NCBI GenBank assembly: GCA_036172665.1
Contig: CM069872.1
Span: 38,240,101-38,304,100 of the forward strand
Direction of reading: 5' to 3'
From: Prosopocoilus inquinatus
Taxonomy: Eukaryota > Arthropoda > Insecta > Coleoptera > Lucanidae
DNA: 64,000 nucleotides
The notes beneath the pieces were generated by a model. It worked only from the letters and a program-made list of their open reading frames with translations, searched no databases and was not told where the DNA came from. The translations under genes and the position numbers were made by a program. Positions 1 to 19,600 of this stretch are shown here, piece by piece. Position 1 is the stretch's first letter. Each line of letters starts with the position of its first letter.

Positions 1-560
1 AAGAGAACTGCACACGTCTTACGCTGCTCTTCGAGGGCTGAATGACAGTGAAAACCGTACCCTCCTAACTCCAACCGTTCCGGAGATATTAATTATTTTA
101 ATTAGCACGCGGCGGCGCTTCCGCCATATTTTATCGGAAAAATCACGATAACTTGGAAACGAAAAGAGATAGGTTGATGCAGTTTTCACTGTACGATGAC
201 CCGATAAGGGTGCCATTATTCCGAGGTGGAATCAATTTGGTGTCAAATAAACGAAACCTTTTGTCAACTTAAAACTTAATATCTTGCTTCTTTTTGAGAA
301 TTTCGAAAGAGAACTGCACACGTCTTACGCTGCTCTCCGAGGGCTAACTGACAGTGAAAACCGCACCCTCCTAACTTGCTTGTTTTTGAATATTTCGAAA
401 GAGAACAGCACATGTCTTACGCTGCTCTTCGAGGGCTGAATGACAGTGAAAACCGCACCCTCTTAACTCCAACCGTTCCGGAGATATTAAATATTTAATT
501 ATTAATATAATTAATATCTTCCGAACGGTTGGAGGTAGGAAGATGCGGCTTTCAATGTTA
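1..560. repeat. Multi-copy repeat block at the left window edge
   Basis: A module of roughly 90 bp beginning near AGAGAACTGCACACGTCTTA and continuing through CTGCTCTTCGAGGGCT to GACAGTGAAAACCGCACCCT occurs at about 1-85, 303-376 and 396-490. Inverted partial copies (around 160-210 and 515-575) contain the complementary CGGTTGGAG and GCAGTTTTCACTG segments. The mixture of direct and inverted copies suggests a degraded foldback or tandem element. It runs off the window, so its true end is unknown. The open frame on the minus strand here is a by-product of the repeat. Confidence 0.6.
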
Positions 561-1438
561 CTTAGAGAATGTCATTTTTCAGAAGCGGAAACATTTATTT
601 GTTAAGCAAACACATTTTTTCTCAATTTATTGTACTAAATTCGAGTGAAACTTGTCTATTCAAACTCTATGAAGATGATTTTCTTGTCGTTCTTAACGTA
701 ATGCGATTTTTGGCATCATTTCAACGAAAGTTGAAAGTTTAGTAAACGCTGAAAAAGGCAGGTCAGTATCTCAACCCGTTCTTGTCGTATGAATTCTGTT
801 GCAACCGACTCATATTTTCCAATTTTTTTTTCTGAATAACACACAACGGTGCGAAATTTGCTGTTTACACGTCTATCCTCAAATTAAAATTTTTAAATCG
901 TTTTTGCCACAAAGCAATTGATAAATCGACGGTAATAACACCCTACACCTGCATTTTTCCACAAATTTCATTTCCACACGAATAAATTGAATAAAGATTA
1001 ATCCATCCGGTTGAATTCTTGGCTTCTGGTTTGAGCCGCGTGTTTTGGATTTTTTCTACTGCCAACGTTTCGTTCTTCATTGCAGAATAACTTCCTCAGG
1101 GCTGCTGCTATTGGACGTGGTGATATTGCTGCTACAGGTGGTCTTGCTTGGTCTCGCTGCTTGATTCTTGTAAGTCGATGGAGTGACTCATCGGCTTACA
1201 AGAAGCAGCAGCCAAGAATTTAACCATAAACGACGACCGCGGAAGCCTTCAAGTTAAACAAGGATTAATCTCAAATTTATTTGTTCCCGTGCGATGTTAA
1301 AAGAGGGATACAAATTTTATTTGGCCCGTTTAATTAGAGAATAACAAAAATTAGAGTGCCTCACATAAAACAATTATTTTCTCAGTAGAGAACTAGAAAA
1401 GTAAAAATTCGCTCACATCAATCGAATATCGGTATATG
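561..1438. other. Intergenic, no gene seen; transposon-end-like segment near 1030-1210
   Basis: No supportable coding region is visible. Around 1066-1105 the sequence GCCAACGTTTCGTTC followed by AACTTCCTCAG resembles the conserved motif seen at the ends of some insect retroelements. Around 1163-1206 the words CTTGTAAGTCGATG and CATCGGCTTACAAG form a short inverted repeat. This is probably old transposon debris; the family is not identified. Confidence 0.4.
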
Positions 1439-2166
1439 TATACACTGTGCTGAATCGTTCTTCAGACATAGCAATATAGAATGTAAAACTAAATATTTGC
1501 AATTGTTGGCTCTCTTGTAAATTTTAGAGCAAAACGATAAAGGAAAACATTGTTTGGTATATTAAAACACATTTAATATCGTATTAAGGACTTCATATTT
1601 CGCAGCCAGTTTCTATTAAAATGGCAAAAATCTTCTAAAAAGTTTAGTCAGTTTACTAACAAGGTAACTATGACCGAAAAATATTTAAATATTTATAGTA
1701 AGTGACATCTTAAAAATTTGCAATTTTTGCACTTCTTCGGAGAGTAACCAAGTGTTATAGTACTTCGCAAGGGGGTATTATAATACTCCATTACAATGAT
1801 TACGAAATGGCAAGAGAAATCAAACTTTTCTAAGTGCAAAAATTGCAATTAAATTTTGAAGTATACAACTATCCAAATACCTGTCGATCATAGCTAACTT
1901 GTTAGTAAACTAAGTGCATTTTTCAGAAATTTCATGCCATTTAAAAATGGCTGCGAAATTTAAAGTTCTAAATATGATATTAAGTGCATTTTAATATTCC
2001 GAACAACCCAACAAACAATTTAAGCTGAGCGTTTATTCAGCTTAAATTGTTTGTTGGGAATATTTTTCTTTGTCGTCTTGCTCTAAAATTTACAAGAGGG
2101 CCAATAATTGCAAACATTTAGTTTAGCTATTTTGCTATGTCTGAAAAATGATTCAACACAGTGTAT
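1439..2166. repeat. Long foldback element, about 0.73 kb
   Basis: The left arm starts ATACACTGTGCTGAATC and runs through TTTAGAGCAAAACGA, GCAGCCA, AATGGCA, TTACTAACAAG and TTGCAATTTTTGCACTT. The right arm carries the reverse complements in mirrored order, ending GATTCAACACAGTGTAT. The arms meet near 1775, so almost the whole element can fold into one imperfect hairpin. No transposase is present, so it is a non-autonomous foldback or MITE-like element. Confidence 0.8.
2007..2058. repeat. Perfect 22-bp-arm hairpin inside the foldback
   Basis: CCCAACAAACAATTTAAGCT and its exact reverse complement are separated by a loop of about 8 bases. The hairpin lies in the right arm only and interrupts the symmetry of the surrounding foldback, so it looks like a later insertion or a local inverted duplication. 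Confidence 0.8.
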
Positions 2167-2854
2167 GAGTGACGTAAATTGTTAACAAATGTAAAGACAA
2201 ATTAATAAGAAAAGCGCCTGCGTCTTGGAATTGCTCAAGAAAAGTTAAAAATTTAATTTATTTTATCTACTTTTTAAAATTTTTAACAATATTTTACCAA
2301 GAGTGGGAGGTTTTATCAATCGAATTGTTCAATAAATTCAACTTTGTATTTCAATTTTAAATTTGAAAGAGTAATTTCTGAACGTATTCTAAATTAAAGT
2401 GATGGATGCAAAAATGTAAAATGAATTACACAATTAATGTTGCCATATTTCAATTATCTGCATTAATGTCGCTTCAAAAGACTGACATTATTCTTTAGGT
2501 ATGAATGCACAGCAAATCTATCTCTTTCAAGAAAATAATAAGCTTGGTATTAAAGAACGCACCCCAAATAAAAGCAGGTTGGCAAGCAAAGCACAGAAGC
2601 AAAGTTAGGCAAAGTTAGGTCCAGTCCTCTCTAGTCTAGGGATTTTATTAATTTACTTTTGTGTTATTGGGTTGGAATACAGCGATTTATTAGAAAAGAC
2701 AGATTTTTAAATCATTTTTGACGGTAATTAATACGATACAAATCAAGAAAACGCAAAATATTGCGTGATTGCACAAAATTTGGCAAACTCAACTTCAAAA
2801 TGACACATGTCACATTTTGAGGTTAATACTTTGATGAAAATTTAAGAAAGTGCG
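2167..2854. other. Intergenic, upstream of CHMP7
   Basis: AT-rich sequence with no coding signal. The last 250 bases probably hold the CHMP7 promoter and 5' UTR, but no recognisable core promoter element was found by eye. Confidence 0.4.
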
Positions 2855-4242
2855 ATGTCAGGCAACGATGATTCCTTTCTACCGAAAGAAAATCTTCCAG
2901 AATGTTGGAACGACGAAGCGAGAATGAACGTTCTATTTGCACCTTTCCGAAACAGGTCGGTGAACCCTAAGGACTGGGATTCGAAGCTGTTGTTTTGGAA
3001 GAACCTTCTAGCCGACTACTGCATTTACAAAAAGAAATTTACGTTCAAGCTGTCTGAATTGAGTAAAGTCTTCAACCGAAATGGCAGATCACCTGCTTGT
3101 TTAGGAGGTGTCGTCGATGAATTGTATAAAACCGCCGAGCTGAAAACCTTGGACGAGTTTTTACAAAAACCAGCAGAGACATGGACAACTTGGGCTGTGG
3201 ATGTCTTAATTAAAAAGCCCGTTGTCTGGTCATTCAATAAGGTCAAAAGCAAAGTCGCAACACCTGATGCTGCAGAAGTCATTTACGTTCACTTGTATGC
3301 TGTTGAAACTGAAGCAGAGAAACTTATCAATCACATACCTGAAAAATTAGATAGAAAAGTAATCAGCCTGAAAAAACTATCCGAAATACACAATCTGAAA
3401 GTCGAGAGCTTAAAAATCGTATTACACTACCTATTATGTAAAGGTAAGGCCTCAATACGAGATTTGCAAAGTAAGGAGGGTAAGCACCTAGATAATACAA
3501 TCCTGGTGAAGATTTGTGACATCAAGAAATATGGTCCTATAACGAATGTAGATGTAGACGTGTACATTTTGGAGCAAAGTGAGGAATCCTTGATTAAAGA
3601 TATTGAAAAATTAGAAAACGAAGCATCCACACTCGTTAGAGATGCCAAATCATATTTAATTAAAGGCCATCGACAGACTGTAAGTTAACCAGAGTTTAAA
3701 GTCGTGTTTTCCTAAGTTTATGTGTTTCAGGCGAAAACTTATTTAAGGAAAAAGCGTGATGTAGAGAGATGTATTGAAAGGCGTACGAATGCTTTAAATA
3801 ACATCCAAACACTACTGTCGAGGATTCAAGATATTGATTCGGACATTCAAGTGCTCGATTCATACAAATCGGCGCTCTCACGCTTGCGAGGTGTTTTCAG
3901 CGAAAGTGGCATCACAGAGGAAGTTGTGTCTAACACCATGTTAGAATTAGATGAGGTAATTGAGGATATTTATTGTGAGACTTTGGATTTAATTGTGAAT
4001 TGTTTTAGGTCTTGGAACTTCACAGTGACATACAGTCAACACTAGCGCAGACCAATTTATCAACTGCCGATAGTGATTTGGAAGCAGAGTTGGCTGAATT
4101 AATAGCTTCCAAGGAGACGAAATCAGTAGAGCAGGATGTTAAGAATGATGATAACTTAGCAGAGCAAATGGAAAAACTTGATATTAAATTGCCGTCTGTT
4201 CCAAAAACGAAGCTTGAAGTAAAAGCAAAAATGTCACTGTGA
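2855..4242 (+). CDS. CHMP7: Charged multivesicular body protein 7 (ESCRT-III, CHMP7)
   Basis: Three exons, 2855-3679, 3731-3955 and 4009-4242, joined by 51- and 53-bp GT-AG introns at phase 0, give a 427-residue protein (human CHMP7 is about 450). The N-terminal half is the tandem winged-helix region that in the family contacts membrane and LEM2 at the nuclear envelope. The second half is the SNF7-type ESCRT-III helical core, from about residue 230, with basic helices around YLRKKRDVERCIERR. The acidic C-terminal tail, with EQMEKLDIKLP, is in the usual place for MIM-type contacts. CHMP7 nucleates ESCRT-III for nuclear-envelope resealing and also acts in endosomal sorting. The start is the first ATG of the frame (GCGATGTCAGG). 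The gene is complete and unbroken. Confidence 0.93.
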
Positions 4243-5813
4243 AATGTACGTAATTTAAGATACCAAAACCACATAAACAAAAAATAAATAAAAAAAATGC
4301 AATTATATTTAGGTATCTAATATGTATATTGTGCCTTCAAGTTTGAGGAATGTTATATAAAATTTTTAATTTTAATTTGAAATGGTTTATACAGTATTTA
4401 TTTTGGATGTACTTTTATTTTATATTTCTAAAAAATACAAGTTTGAATTTTATTGTTTAAAAAAAAATGTATTGTTACCAACAAGTTTTATCTGTTGCAG
4501 TCGAAAGAGTATTTTGTAGAAACGATCTCTATTTGATAATGTTCAATTGAATAAATAAAACATCTTTTTAAAAAGAGCAAATTTGTATTTTAAAATGTAC
4601 TTTCAAGATTCACAGCCAAGATACTAATTAACAAGAAAAAATAAATTAATAGTAATGATTTATTCAATAAATAAACGAAACTTAAACATACAAAAATTCT
4701 TTATTGATATTTCGTTTACTAAATACAGCAATTACACCAAAAAATTTTTGCTTTAAATTATGGACAAATACGTCTACTGAATTACATAACTGAATGCTTT
4801 TTCATTCATATGACTAATCATGTATTAAATATAAGTAACAATCTGCAGATGTAATGCAGTCTTCACATATTTACTGAAGCAAGTGAGGTATGATAATGAC
4901 GATTGTTGATGTTGAATATCTTCAATTCAGGTGTACATTATTGAAAAAAAATCATGATTCAATGACTTTTGAAAGTGTTGCTGTTTTAGTTGTAAGCACT
5001 TTGGTAATAGGTGGACTTTTCTTTCACTAAACCAAAGTATACAAAAATATGTTGCAAGAGAAAATGCGAAATAAATATCAAAGTCGAATTTTATTTCAGG
5101 CTAAATTACAAAGTGGATTAATTCCTCGAGTATAAATGCACATAATAACCAGCAATTAACAAGAGAAAATTTTTGTAATTGATAATATATTTAAAAATTG
5201 ATTAATCATACAAAACAATTTCAATAATTATAATAAATATATGAATGTAAAACAGGGTCTTAACCTAAATAATTCTTGTTTATTACTCACAACATAGTTA
5301 TGTTATAAAAAAAAGAGAATTAATACTTGTCACAAAAATTTGTAAGCTTCAGCGGGAACATTTAATTTCTGTTTTGATAAAATTCTCCTCATATTTACAT
5401 TGAATGTATTACTTGTGGCTTCTGTACAAACTTGCTTCGATTTGGGAAAAAAATAACGTTACATTAGCCCTCCGTTACTCAACATTGAATTTACCAGAAT
5501 CGAGAAATCAACAGATATTCGCATTAACCAAGGGAAAAAGATTATAAAACGACTATAATCTGTGCTATGTATAAATTATTACAAAACTGAAATTAATATA
5601 GTCTAATATTGTAACTAAGTTACGAAAAATGAAAACATTTCTCCAAAGAAATAAAATGCCGGATCACCAAAATTCAATCGAATAATTTTATTTCTTTGAA
5701 ATAGAACGATGTGTTCACTTTTATCAATAATGAGCAAAAACACTGCACAGTCACTGCTCCGGCACCACGTTATTCTAATCGTTAAGTAGTCTCTTCAGTG
5801 TGAAAAGGAATTT
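4243..5813. other. Convergent intergenic region, CHMP7 / eRF1 3' flanks
   Basis: AT-rich sequence between the CHMP7 stop and the distal eRF1 stop. Several AATAAA words follow CHMP7 (around 4283-4290 and 4549-4556) and can serve as polyadenylation signals. The stretch next to eRF1 is presumably its 3' UTR. No ORF with coding character and no clear repeat were seen. Confidence 0.5.
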
Positions 5814-12666
<6,853 letters not shown>

Positions 12667-13092
12667 AACTAAAAACTATTTAAAACTACGGTGGAAAACT
12701 AGAAACGTGTAGCCCGTGTGGCAAAATGGCGCGTACCAAAGTCGTGCTTTGAGTCACTTTTTATTCGGTTGGTTTTAACCTACCATCGAACTGGTTCTAA
12801 CTAGATTTTGTAAGAAGTAAGTTGTTGCAAAAGTAAATACGAACCGGCCACTCGCAAACGATATTATCGCTTATGCACGTACAGCTTGAAGAACTAGATT
12901 TAAAAACGATTAATTCAAGTTTATGCAACAAATTTGGAATTGAATACCATACCACAATCACCAACAGGAAGTTTCAGTTGGCGACAGTGATTTAGCTAAC
13001 GCGACCGCGCATGCGCTGTTTTTTATACGCCATGTGTTTTTGACGTTTGCCTGTCAGATTTAAAATTTCTACTGTTAAATTTTTTGTCACCC
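12667..13092. promoter_or_regulatory. Shared 426-bp divergent promoter interval, eRF1 / SERAC1
   Basis: The two start codons point away from each other with 426 bases between them, so both promoters and 5' UTRs must lie here. No TATA box or initiator could be assigned by eye. A bidirectional promoter is inferred from spacing only. Confidence 0.5.
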
Positions 13093-15716
13093 ATGCAGTC
13101 CCTCAAAACACACGCAAGGAAATTAAAATACGTCGCTTTAATTGCAGTCGGTTCAAGGTACGTCAATCGCACTTACATTCATTCAGCTAAATTATTGAAA
13201 CTTCTAGCGCATTCTGGATTACAGTGCAAGTCCAAAAGACACGAGACATACTAAACGGGGCCTTCGATTCTTACATTATTAACTTGGTCGAACCACAAAG
13301 CAGCAACGTGCAGCAAGCTGAGCCCATAGAAATTGACTCTGCAAGATGGGTGCTCTTGAAAAACAGCGAGAAATTCGGATCAGTCTTCAGCAGAACTTGG
13401 AGCACTATGAAGTTCATGTTCGCACGTCGCCTTTTAAATTTAGCCAAAGCAGAAAATGAAACTATAAGAATACGTGCAGTAGAACAGCTAGCACATATGA
13501 AAAACTTAGACAACTGGCAGTACTCGTTTCTGGCACACTTATGCGATGCGCGCACAACCGTAGGCTTAGCAAGAATCGAAGGAGTCAATCCCAAATATTT
13601 TGTGGATCCTCCAATGCAATACGTCTGTTACAGTCATGACATGTTAGTGCACGCCATGAAAGATTTTCTCATTTTCCTCAACACGAATTCAAATCACTTA
13701 TGCGTAGGTGATTTCATATCAAGAGCTTTCGCAGACATCCAGGTTTGCTATTCACAGAACTTGCGAATAACTCTTAAGTAATGGTGTTCTTAGGACCTCG
13801 GGAGAATTTTTGAAAATTATTACGACCACACAGACGAGTTAGCTAAGCTGATAAAATCAACAAACGATATTTTACCCTTGTGTCTCGAATCAATTTTACA
13901 TCATTCAACCATTGATCCATTCGCAAGAGATATCGCGCAGCAAAACGGATTATATTTTCTAATGGAAATTTACAATCGCTTTAAAGATGTTTATGAAGTC
14001 AACGTCGCCCTAAGCAATATACTAGCAAACTTGTCCATTTATCCCGAGTTGCTTCACGAAATACATAACTCCGGTATTTCTTAATTGTTTGTAATTTCTC
14101 TCAGTTTTAATTGATTTAAGCTTTGCTTTGCAGGCTGGATTGGTGTGTTGGCAAACTGGCTTCACAGCGGTGATTTGCGTTTATCAGTGACTGCGGGTAG
14201 AGCTCTGGCAAATTTAGATTCAGATGATAAGTTTCGCAGTCAATATGGAAGAGGCATCTACAGCTTGCATCCAATTTTGCGGACGAATGAGGAAACTAAA
14301 GTGGACGTAGTTTTCGTGCATGGTTTACTCGGGGGCGTATTTTACACTTGGAGGCAGAGATGCTCGAAAGACTCTGCACTCAGTATCATCGGTAAGAAAA
14401 GTGATAAAGGTAAGGATATGAATGTGTTTGATGTTTTGCCTGTGATGTTTCTCCCGTCCTTTGGCAAGGCCCAACATTCCTAAATCCTTCCCTTTAATAG
14501 TTGATTGATTATAGAAATCTTTTTATGTCAATGCTTGAAGATCAGGAGAGTCTGTTTCAGAAACATTTCAATCTGATGCTATCATGGCACCAACAAATAA
14601 ACGAGAAACGAGCAACCCTATTTTTAAGGAGTACTTGGAAGCTGTAAACGAACATAAGCAGATGGAATGGGAGGACGTTGGAAATGATTTTGAGATAATT
14701 TTCTATGACACTCCAACTTATGCCAACGCAGAAGCAGATGGTCCATTTGTATGCACAGGGTAAATATTATACTAACTCCGGTGCTCAATCTAAAAAAATT
14801 ATTTCCTTAGAAAAGCTAGTGAGAATTGTGATGAATGTAACCGCACACAATGTTGGCCCAAAGACTGGCTAGCAGAAGATTGTCAGAATTTACGAATAAT
14901 TGGCGTTAATTATGATACATCGGTATCAATGTGGGCATCTGTGTGCCCTGAAGTAAGAACGAAAACAAATTTAGAAGCAAGAAGTAACGAACTGATGGAC
15001 AAACTGAAGCAGGCTGGAGTAGGAACGAGACCAATAATTTGGATCACTCACTCAATGGGTGGAATTATCGTAAAAAATATTTTATGCAAGGGTTAGTACT
15101 AAATTAAAAAATTATTTCAGTGCCTAACAACAGTTCTTTTTCTAGCATCCGAAAATCAGGATGATCTTTATAAAAATCTTTACGCCAACACTAGGGGCAT
15201 TGTTTTTTACAGTACACCTCACACTGGTTCACGAATTGCAAATTTTAATCAACCGACCTCCATGGTGGTTTTACCTTCCGTCGAAGTGCAGGAATTAAGA
15301 GAAGGTAAATTCTGTAGATCTTTTTAACCCACCTAATTTACTCTACTTTCAGAATCTCCAAGTCTCAAAAAGATTCATGAAAAATTCCTGGGTCTGGTTC
15401 AAGATCTTCCTATTAAAATAGTGAGTTTTATAGAAACTAAGTCGACTGTGGTGTCGGCAATGAAATTTAATTTTTTGATGGTGGAACGTCACTCAGGTAA
15501 TCCGGGTGTTGGGGAATACTTTGAAATTCCTCAGGACCATCTAGGAATTTGTAAACCCCTTAATAGGTAAAAGTGACGCCAAGCAAATAATCGCACAGCT
15601 GATTATAATTTTTTAGGGATTCTTTTTTATACCAAAAGGTACTTCACTTGGTCAAGAAAGTAACGGCAGAGTCATCGATTGATTCAAGGCCAAAGAACAT
15701 AATGTTTAACAATTAA
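13093..15716 (+). CDS. SERAC1: SERAC1-like serine-active-site lipase-domain protein
   Basis: Nine exons: 13093-13157, 13208-13742, 13794-14073, 14134-14409 (or 14391), 14561-14759, 14811-15091, 15146-15304, 15353-15566 and 15617-15716, all in frame, giving 702 residues with the longer donor (human 654). SERAC1 proteins act in phosphatidylglycerol remodelling and cholesterol trafficking at mitochondria-ER contacts. An N-terminal hydrophobic segment (YVALIAVGSSAFWITV, residues about 14-29) is followed by ARM-like helices, then an alpha/beta-hydrolase domain. That domain has DVVFVHGLLGG and the nucleophile elbow THSMGG (Ser about residue 533), then FYSTPHTGS and a late His in QDHLGICKP. The second acceptor (after CTTCTAG at 13207) was chosen because only it keeps frame and membrane helix. 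Compared with human, about 66 residues of acidic sequence are added by exon 5. Confidence 0.9.
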
Positions 15717-16695
15717 AAGATTCTTACTTATTGCTTTTGAATAAGGAGTACTTTACTTTGTGATCTGATTTGAAACCAATTTAATTGTGTTATCGACTGA
15801 TTTTATTTTCTGTGATGTTTGTTGGGATGTGAAATAAAATGGTGTAGTTTTATTAAAAATTTAATAAATAAAAAATTACAGTTAATATAATAATACAATT
15901 ACTGAAAGAAAAACTTAACTTATACGATTTAGAAAACTATCTAAGTGTTTTATAATATGTAAATGAATAGTTTCTAAATGTCTCTTCCTAAATCAGTGTT
16001 CATGCAAAAATTATAAATAAACGTCCTATACCAGACTGGTTATAAACTAAGAATACAGATCATGATGAAGATGCAGTACGTACGAACCTGTACTTGTTAT
16101 ATTTTAACTTATTATTAGGCACTCAACAAATAATGTCTATAAATATATGCTTGTATAATAGGTATGTCATAAAATAGGAAAACACGAACCCTTATTTTCA
16201 TAATGTCTGATATAAATATATGACAAACTCTATAACTATGAAGACTACAAACGATTAATACATAGGTACATAAATCAATATGCTAAAGTATACTTAATTC
16301 TAGAAACGGGTAGTTATTTGTCTTACCCAAATAATAATGCACACAAATTATAAATACTGAGTGGAGCCGAATACGTAGCCAAGTAACCTACTTTTGTTTG
16401 TTAAAGCACTAGATATAGGATTGCAATGTAGAATCAGTGCAGCAGCCTGTCCTAAACGGACCCTGTGATATGTTCCTAACACTAACTATCATTGCCAATA
16501 TATAAATATTGCGTAATGTAAAATATACATTGTTTTTTTCTTATTATGATGTCATTTTGGTATTATATATATCACTACATTTTGAAAAAGGAAACTTCGC
16601 TTAACTAAAATAATTATAAAAAGAAAAAACAACAGTACAAAATTTACTTTGGTCTGTATCAAATACTAATAATGGAATCGTCTCGACTTGCGCAG
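15717..16695. other. Convergent 3' flanks of SERAC1 and the BTB factor
   Basis: AT-rich with no coding signal. GAAATAAAAT near 15831 is the likely SERAC1 polyadenylation signal. The remainder is probably the long 3' UTR of the minus-strand BTB gene. Confidence 0.5.
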
Positions 16696-19600
16696 TTATT
16701 TCTGAGATTGGTCGGCATTTCCAGACTGCCTTTCGGAATGATCAGAATTATTATTCACCTTGGTTACACTCTCTAATTTTTCCTTTTTTATAATAGTTAT
16801 ATCCGGACAATTGGCCAGAACAGAATTGCTGGAGGTGGCCGTCGAATTGCTCGGCGAGATCACGTTTTTGAAAAGGTTGCTGTTGGACGGCACATCAGGC
16901 AGAATTGAGTCCGTTTCTTCGTCCGTATCTCCTTCATATGTCTCACTGGGATTCGAGTGTGCACTCATACTGGCATCATTATCGAGCACTGACATTGATA
17001 TTAGATAATTGGAAAGTGTCTGCGGTGTAACGTTGAGCTGTTCTGCGGCCCGAAACAACGTTATCTCCTTCCTTTTTAATTTAAGCAGCACGTCTGTCGG
17101 CCCTTGTTCAGTCCAAAAATCTCTTACTCTGTAAACACTGCAATTTACTTTTCAGTTGTACTAAATTGTTAGTAAATGTTTCACACAGACCACAAAAAGC
17201 GAGCGAACTTACACAAAACTAAATACTGTACAATCCAAAATAAAATGCGACTGTGCTTGTAAGAGCATAAAAATAAAAACCGATGCAAAATACACAATTT
17301 CAACATTACCTATATGGATGCTTTAGGCATCCGTAAGCGTCTCTGTATCTTCCATACAAAGTTCCGTACGAAACGCCAAGCAGTTCAGCGGCTATCTTCA
17401 TTTCTAAGTTTTTATTTTTAATGGCGTCCATCACTCTCTTTGTGAACGGTTCCTCCCAGAACTGCTGTCTTCTGCCTGTGTTCAAATAGTCGTTCATTTT
17501 TATAACGTCCGGCCATTCTTTCTCCAAGGCAGCTGTGAGCGAAGAGCTGTTTGTTGATGTACTCGTACTGCTTGTCGATGAGTTCAAAGACTTGCTTAGG
17601 GAATTCAGTATTTTCGGGGCATGTTCTGTTTTGACATCGCTCGTTGAGATGGGATCCATCGGCTCTTCCATTATTATATCATCGTCATTGGGCTGACAAC
17701 AAAAAACATTAACTTTCTGATTACTCCTCACTTACGATATATTATTTTTAATGCAAAAACAAAAAAATTAACAAAACAAATATTATTGTGAAAATTTGCT
17801 TTTTGCAGAGAGTAAACATTTTCAATGTTGAGTTTTAGCTGGTTCGAAGCAGTTTGGATTCGTCGGTTAACAATTTATGAAAATCAAATTGCAAATTAAT
17901 TTTTTGCTAAAGTATGTTTCCATATAGACGTGCTTTTCTATTTTCAAAAAATTTGGCAGCTCAATACAGCAGCTGTTGAAATAAAAAAATCCAATATCTC
18001 ATTCCAAGCATGTTAAAAATAAAACTTATTTTTTTTTGTATTTTTGTTTTCTTTCCTGGAACTTATGTGTTCATTGAATTTATACATTGTGCATTCAGAT
18101 TTTTGATTGTTTATTGCATCACGGAAAATTTATCAAAGAGGATGGTCGTGGGCTGTGCAATTATTTATTAAGTCGCTTGTGTATGTGAGTCACACGCTCT
18201 TCGAATTGTTTTCTTCTGATTTAAATACACGCAAGGCGCTTTAGGCAAAAATATTTCCTGTATACGTATATACAGGCGGACAACGAACGTTATTCATAAA
18301 AAATTACCCTTCCAAGTTCAATGCTCGCGAATCAGTTTTTGTGTGCCCGAGAGATAACGCAGAAGACATCGAGTGTTTACCGACTTGATAAGTCCAAAAC
18401 AAGTCTGATTTAATTACAACTTTTTTTTTTAATTTGAAAATTTTTATAATAGCTCTTTTGCGTGCGTTTCGTGTCGAAAGCGCAGAGTAGCACAAAAAAG
18501 CGTATTCATAACGAGCATGTAATCGAAAATAGTGCTTATGCATTACAATGAATATTAGTCACGTCAAAATTATTATTGTGCCGCAGTGAACAATGCATTT
18601 TCTCATACAACAAAATAAAAATAAGCTGACCTTGTGCGATTTAAAAAAATTCAATGACAGCACAATTTGCCTAACTTTATGTACTTAAGATCGATCTGGC
18701 TAACCTTGGGCCCAGAAAAAAAATAGTGACTTTTTTAAAAACATTTTCGTAATTATCCGCGGCGGTCTCTCTTACGACCCACGTATATTAGAGCCAATTT
18801 AATAATTCGTCCCGAAATATCGATGCAGTAAGTTTTTTTTTTTACCGCGAAAAACATTACCGAGCAGCGCTTTTTATAGGAATTTCGCAAAACCAAAATG
18901 TTCAGATTAAGACACGCCGCAACATTGTACAGATTTTAAAATGATTGTGCTTTGCTCTTTACGATCGTGACGGCCCCGCCTTTCGCGATAAAAACACCGG
19001 CTTCGTTAGAAACACAGTTTAAAATTTCCGGTCGACGATGTTTCAAGGTTTTCGGCGAAATTTTTTCGCGTAATCTGAAATTTCGAATTATCTGCAGATA
19101 AAGGGGATAACATATTCCAAGTCCTATTTAGAAATCTAACATCACAACGAAGCAATTCCACTTATAAGCACGTGCTTCTTATTACAAGAAAGTTATCAAC
19201 GCTTTTTTTAATAGCTACGTGAAAGTGATAAAATTACAAAGAAAACCTTACAATCAAGACTATCGTACAATTAACATAATAGGAGTATAACAAGTGGATG
19301 TTGTGATTGTTAAAAGAATAAAATAAATAAACTCACTATTACCAAATAACAAGAGACTTTTTTTTATAACGTTTTCTAATGGTTGCACTAATACACAATC
19401 AGTGTATATCTATCTCTTATTATTACATGAGGTTAAAATGAGATGGAAGAACACTTGGTGTGCACTAGCATAGCCATTGGAAAACACTATTAATAAAACT
19501 AAATATGTGTGCCAGAGCAAATTCTGTTATAGCATTTTCAATTCACTGCCCCAGAACATTCTCAGAGTACTTCCATCTTGCTCTCAGTTCATTTAAAAAT

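Noticed and set aside
13224..13781. SERAC1 starting within exon 2
   Set aside because: The frame has no ATG there, and a short upstream exon joins in phase to supply an ATG and an N-terminal membrane segment.
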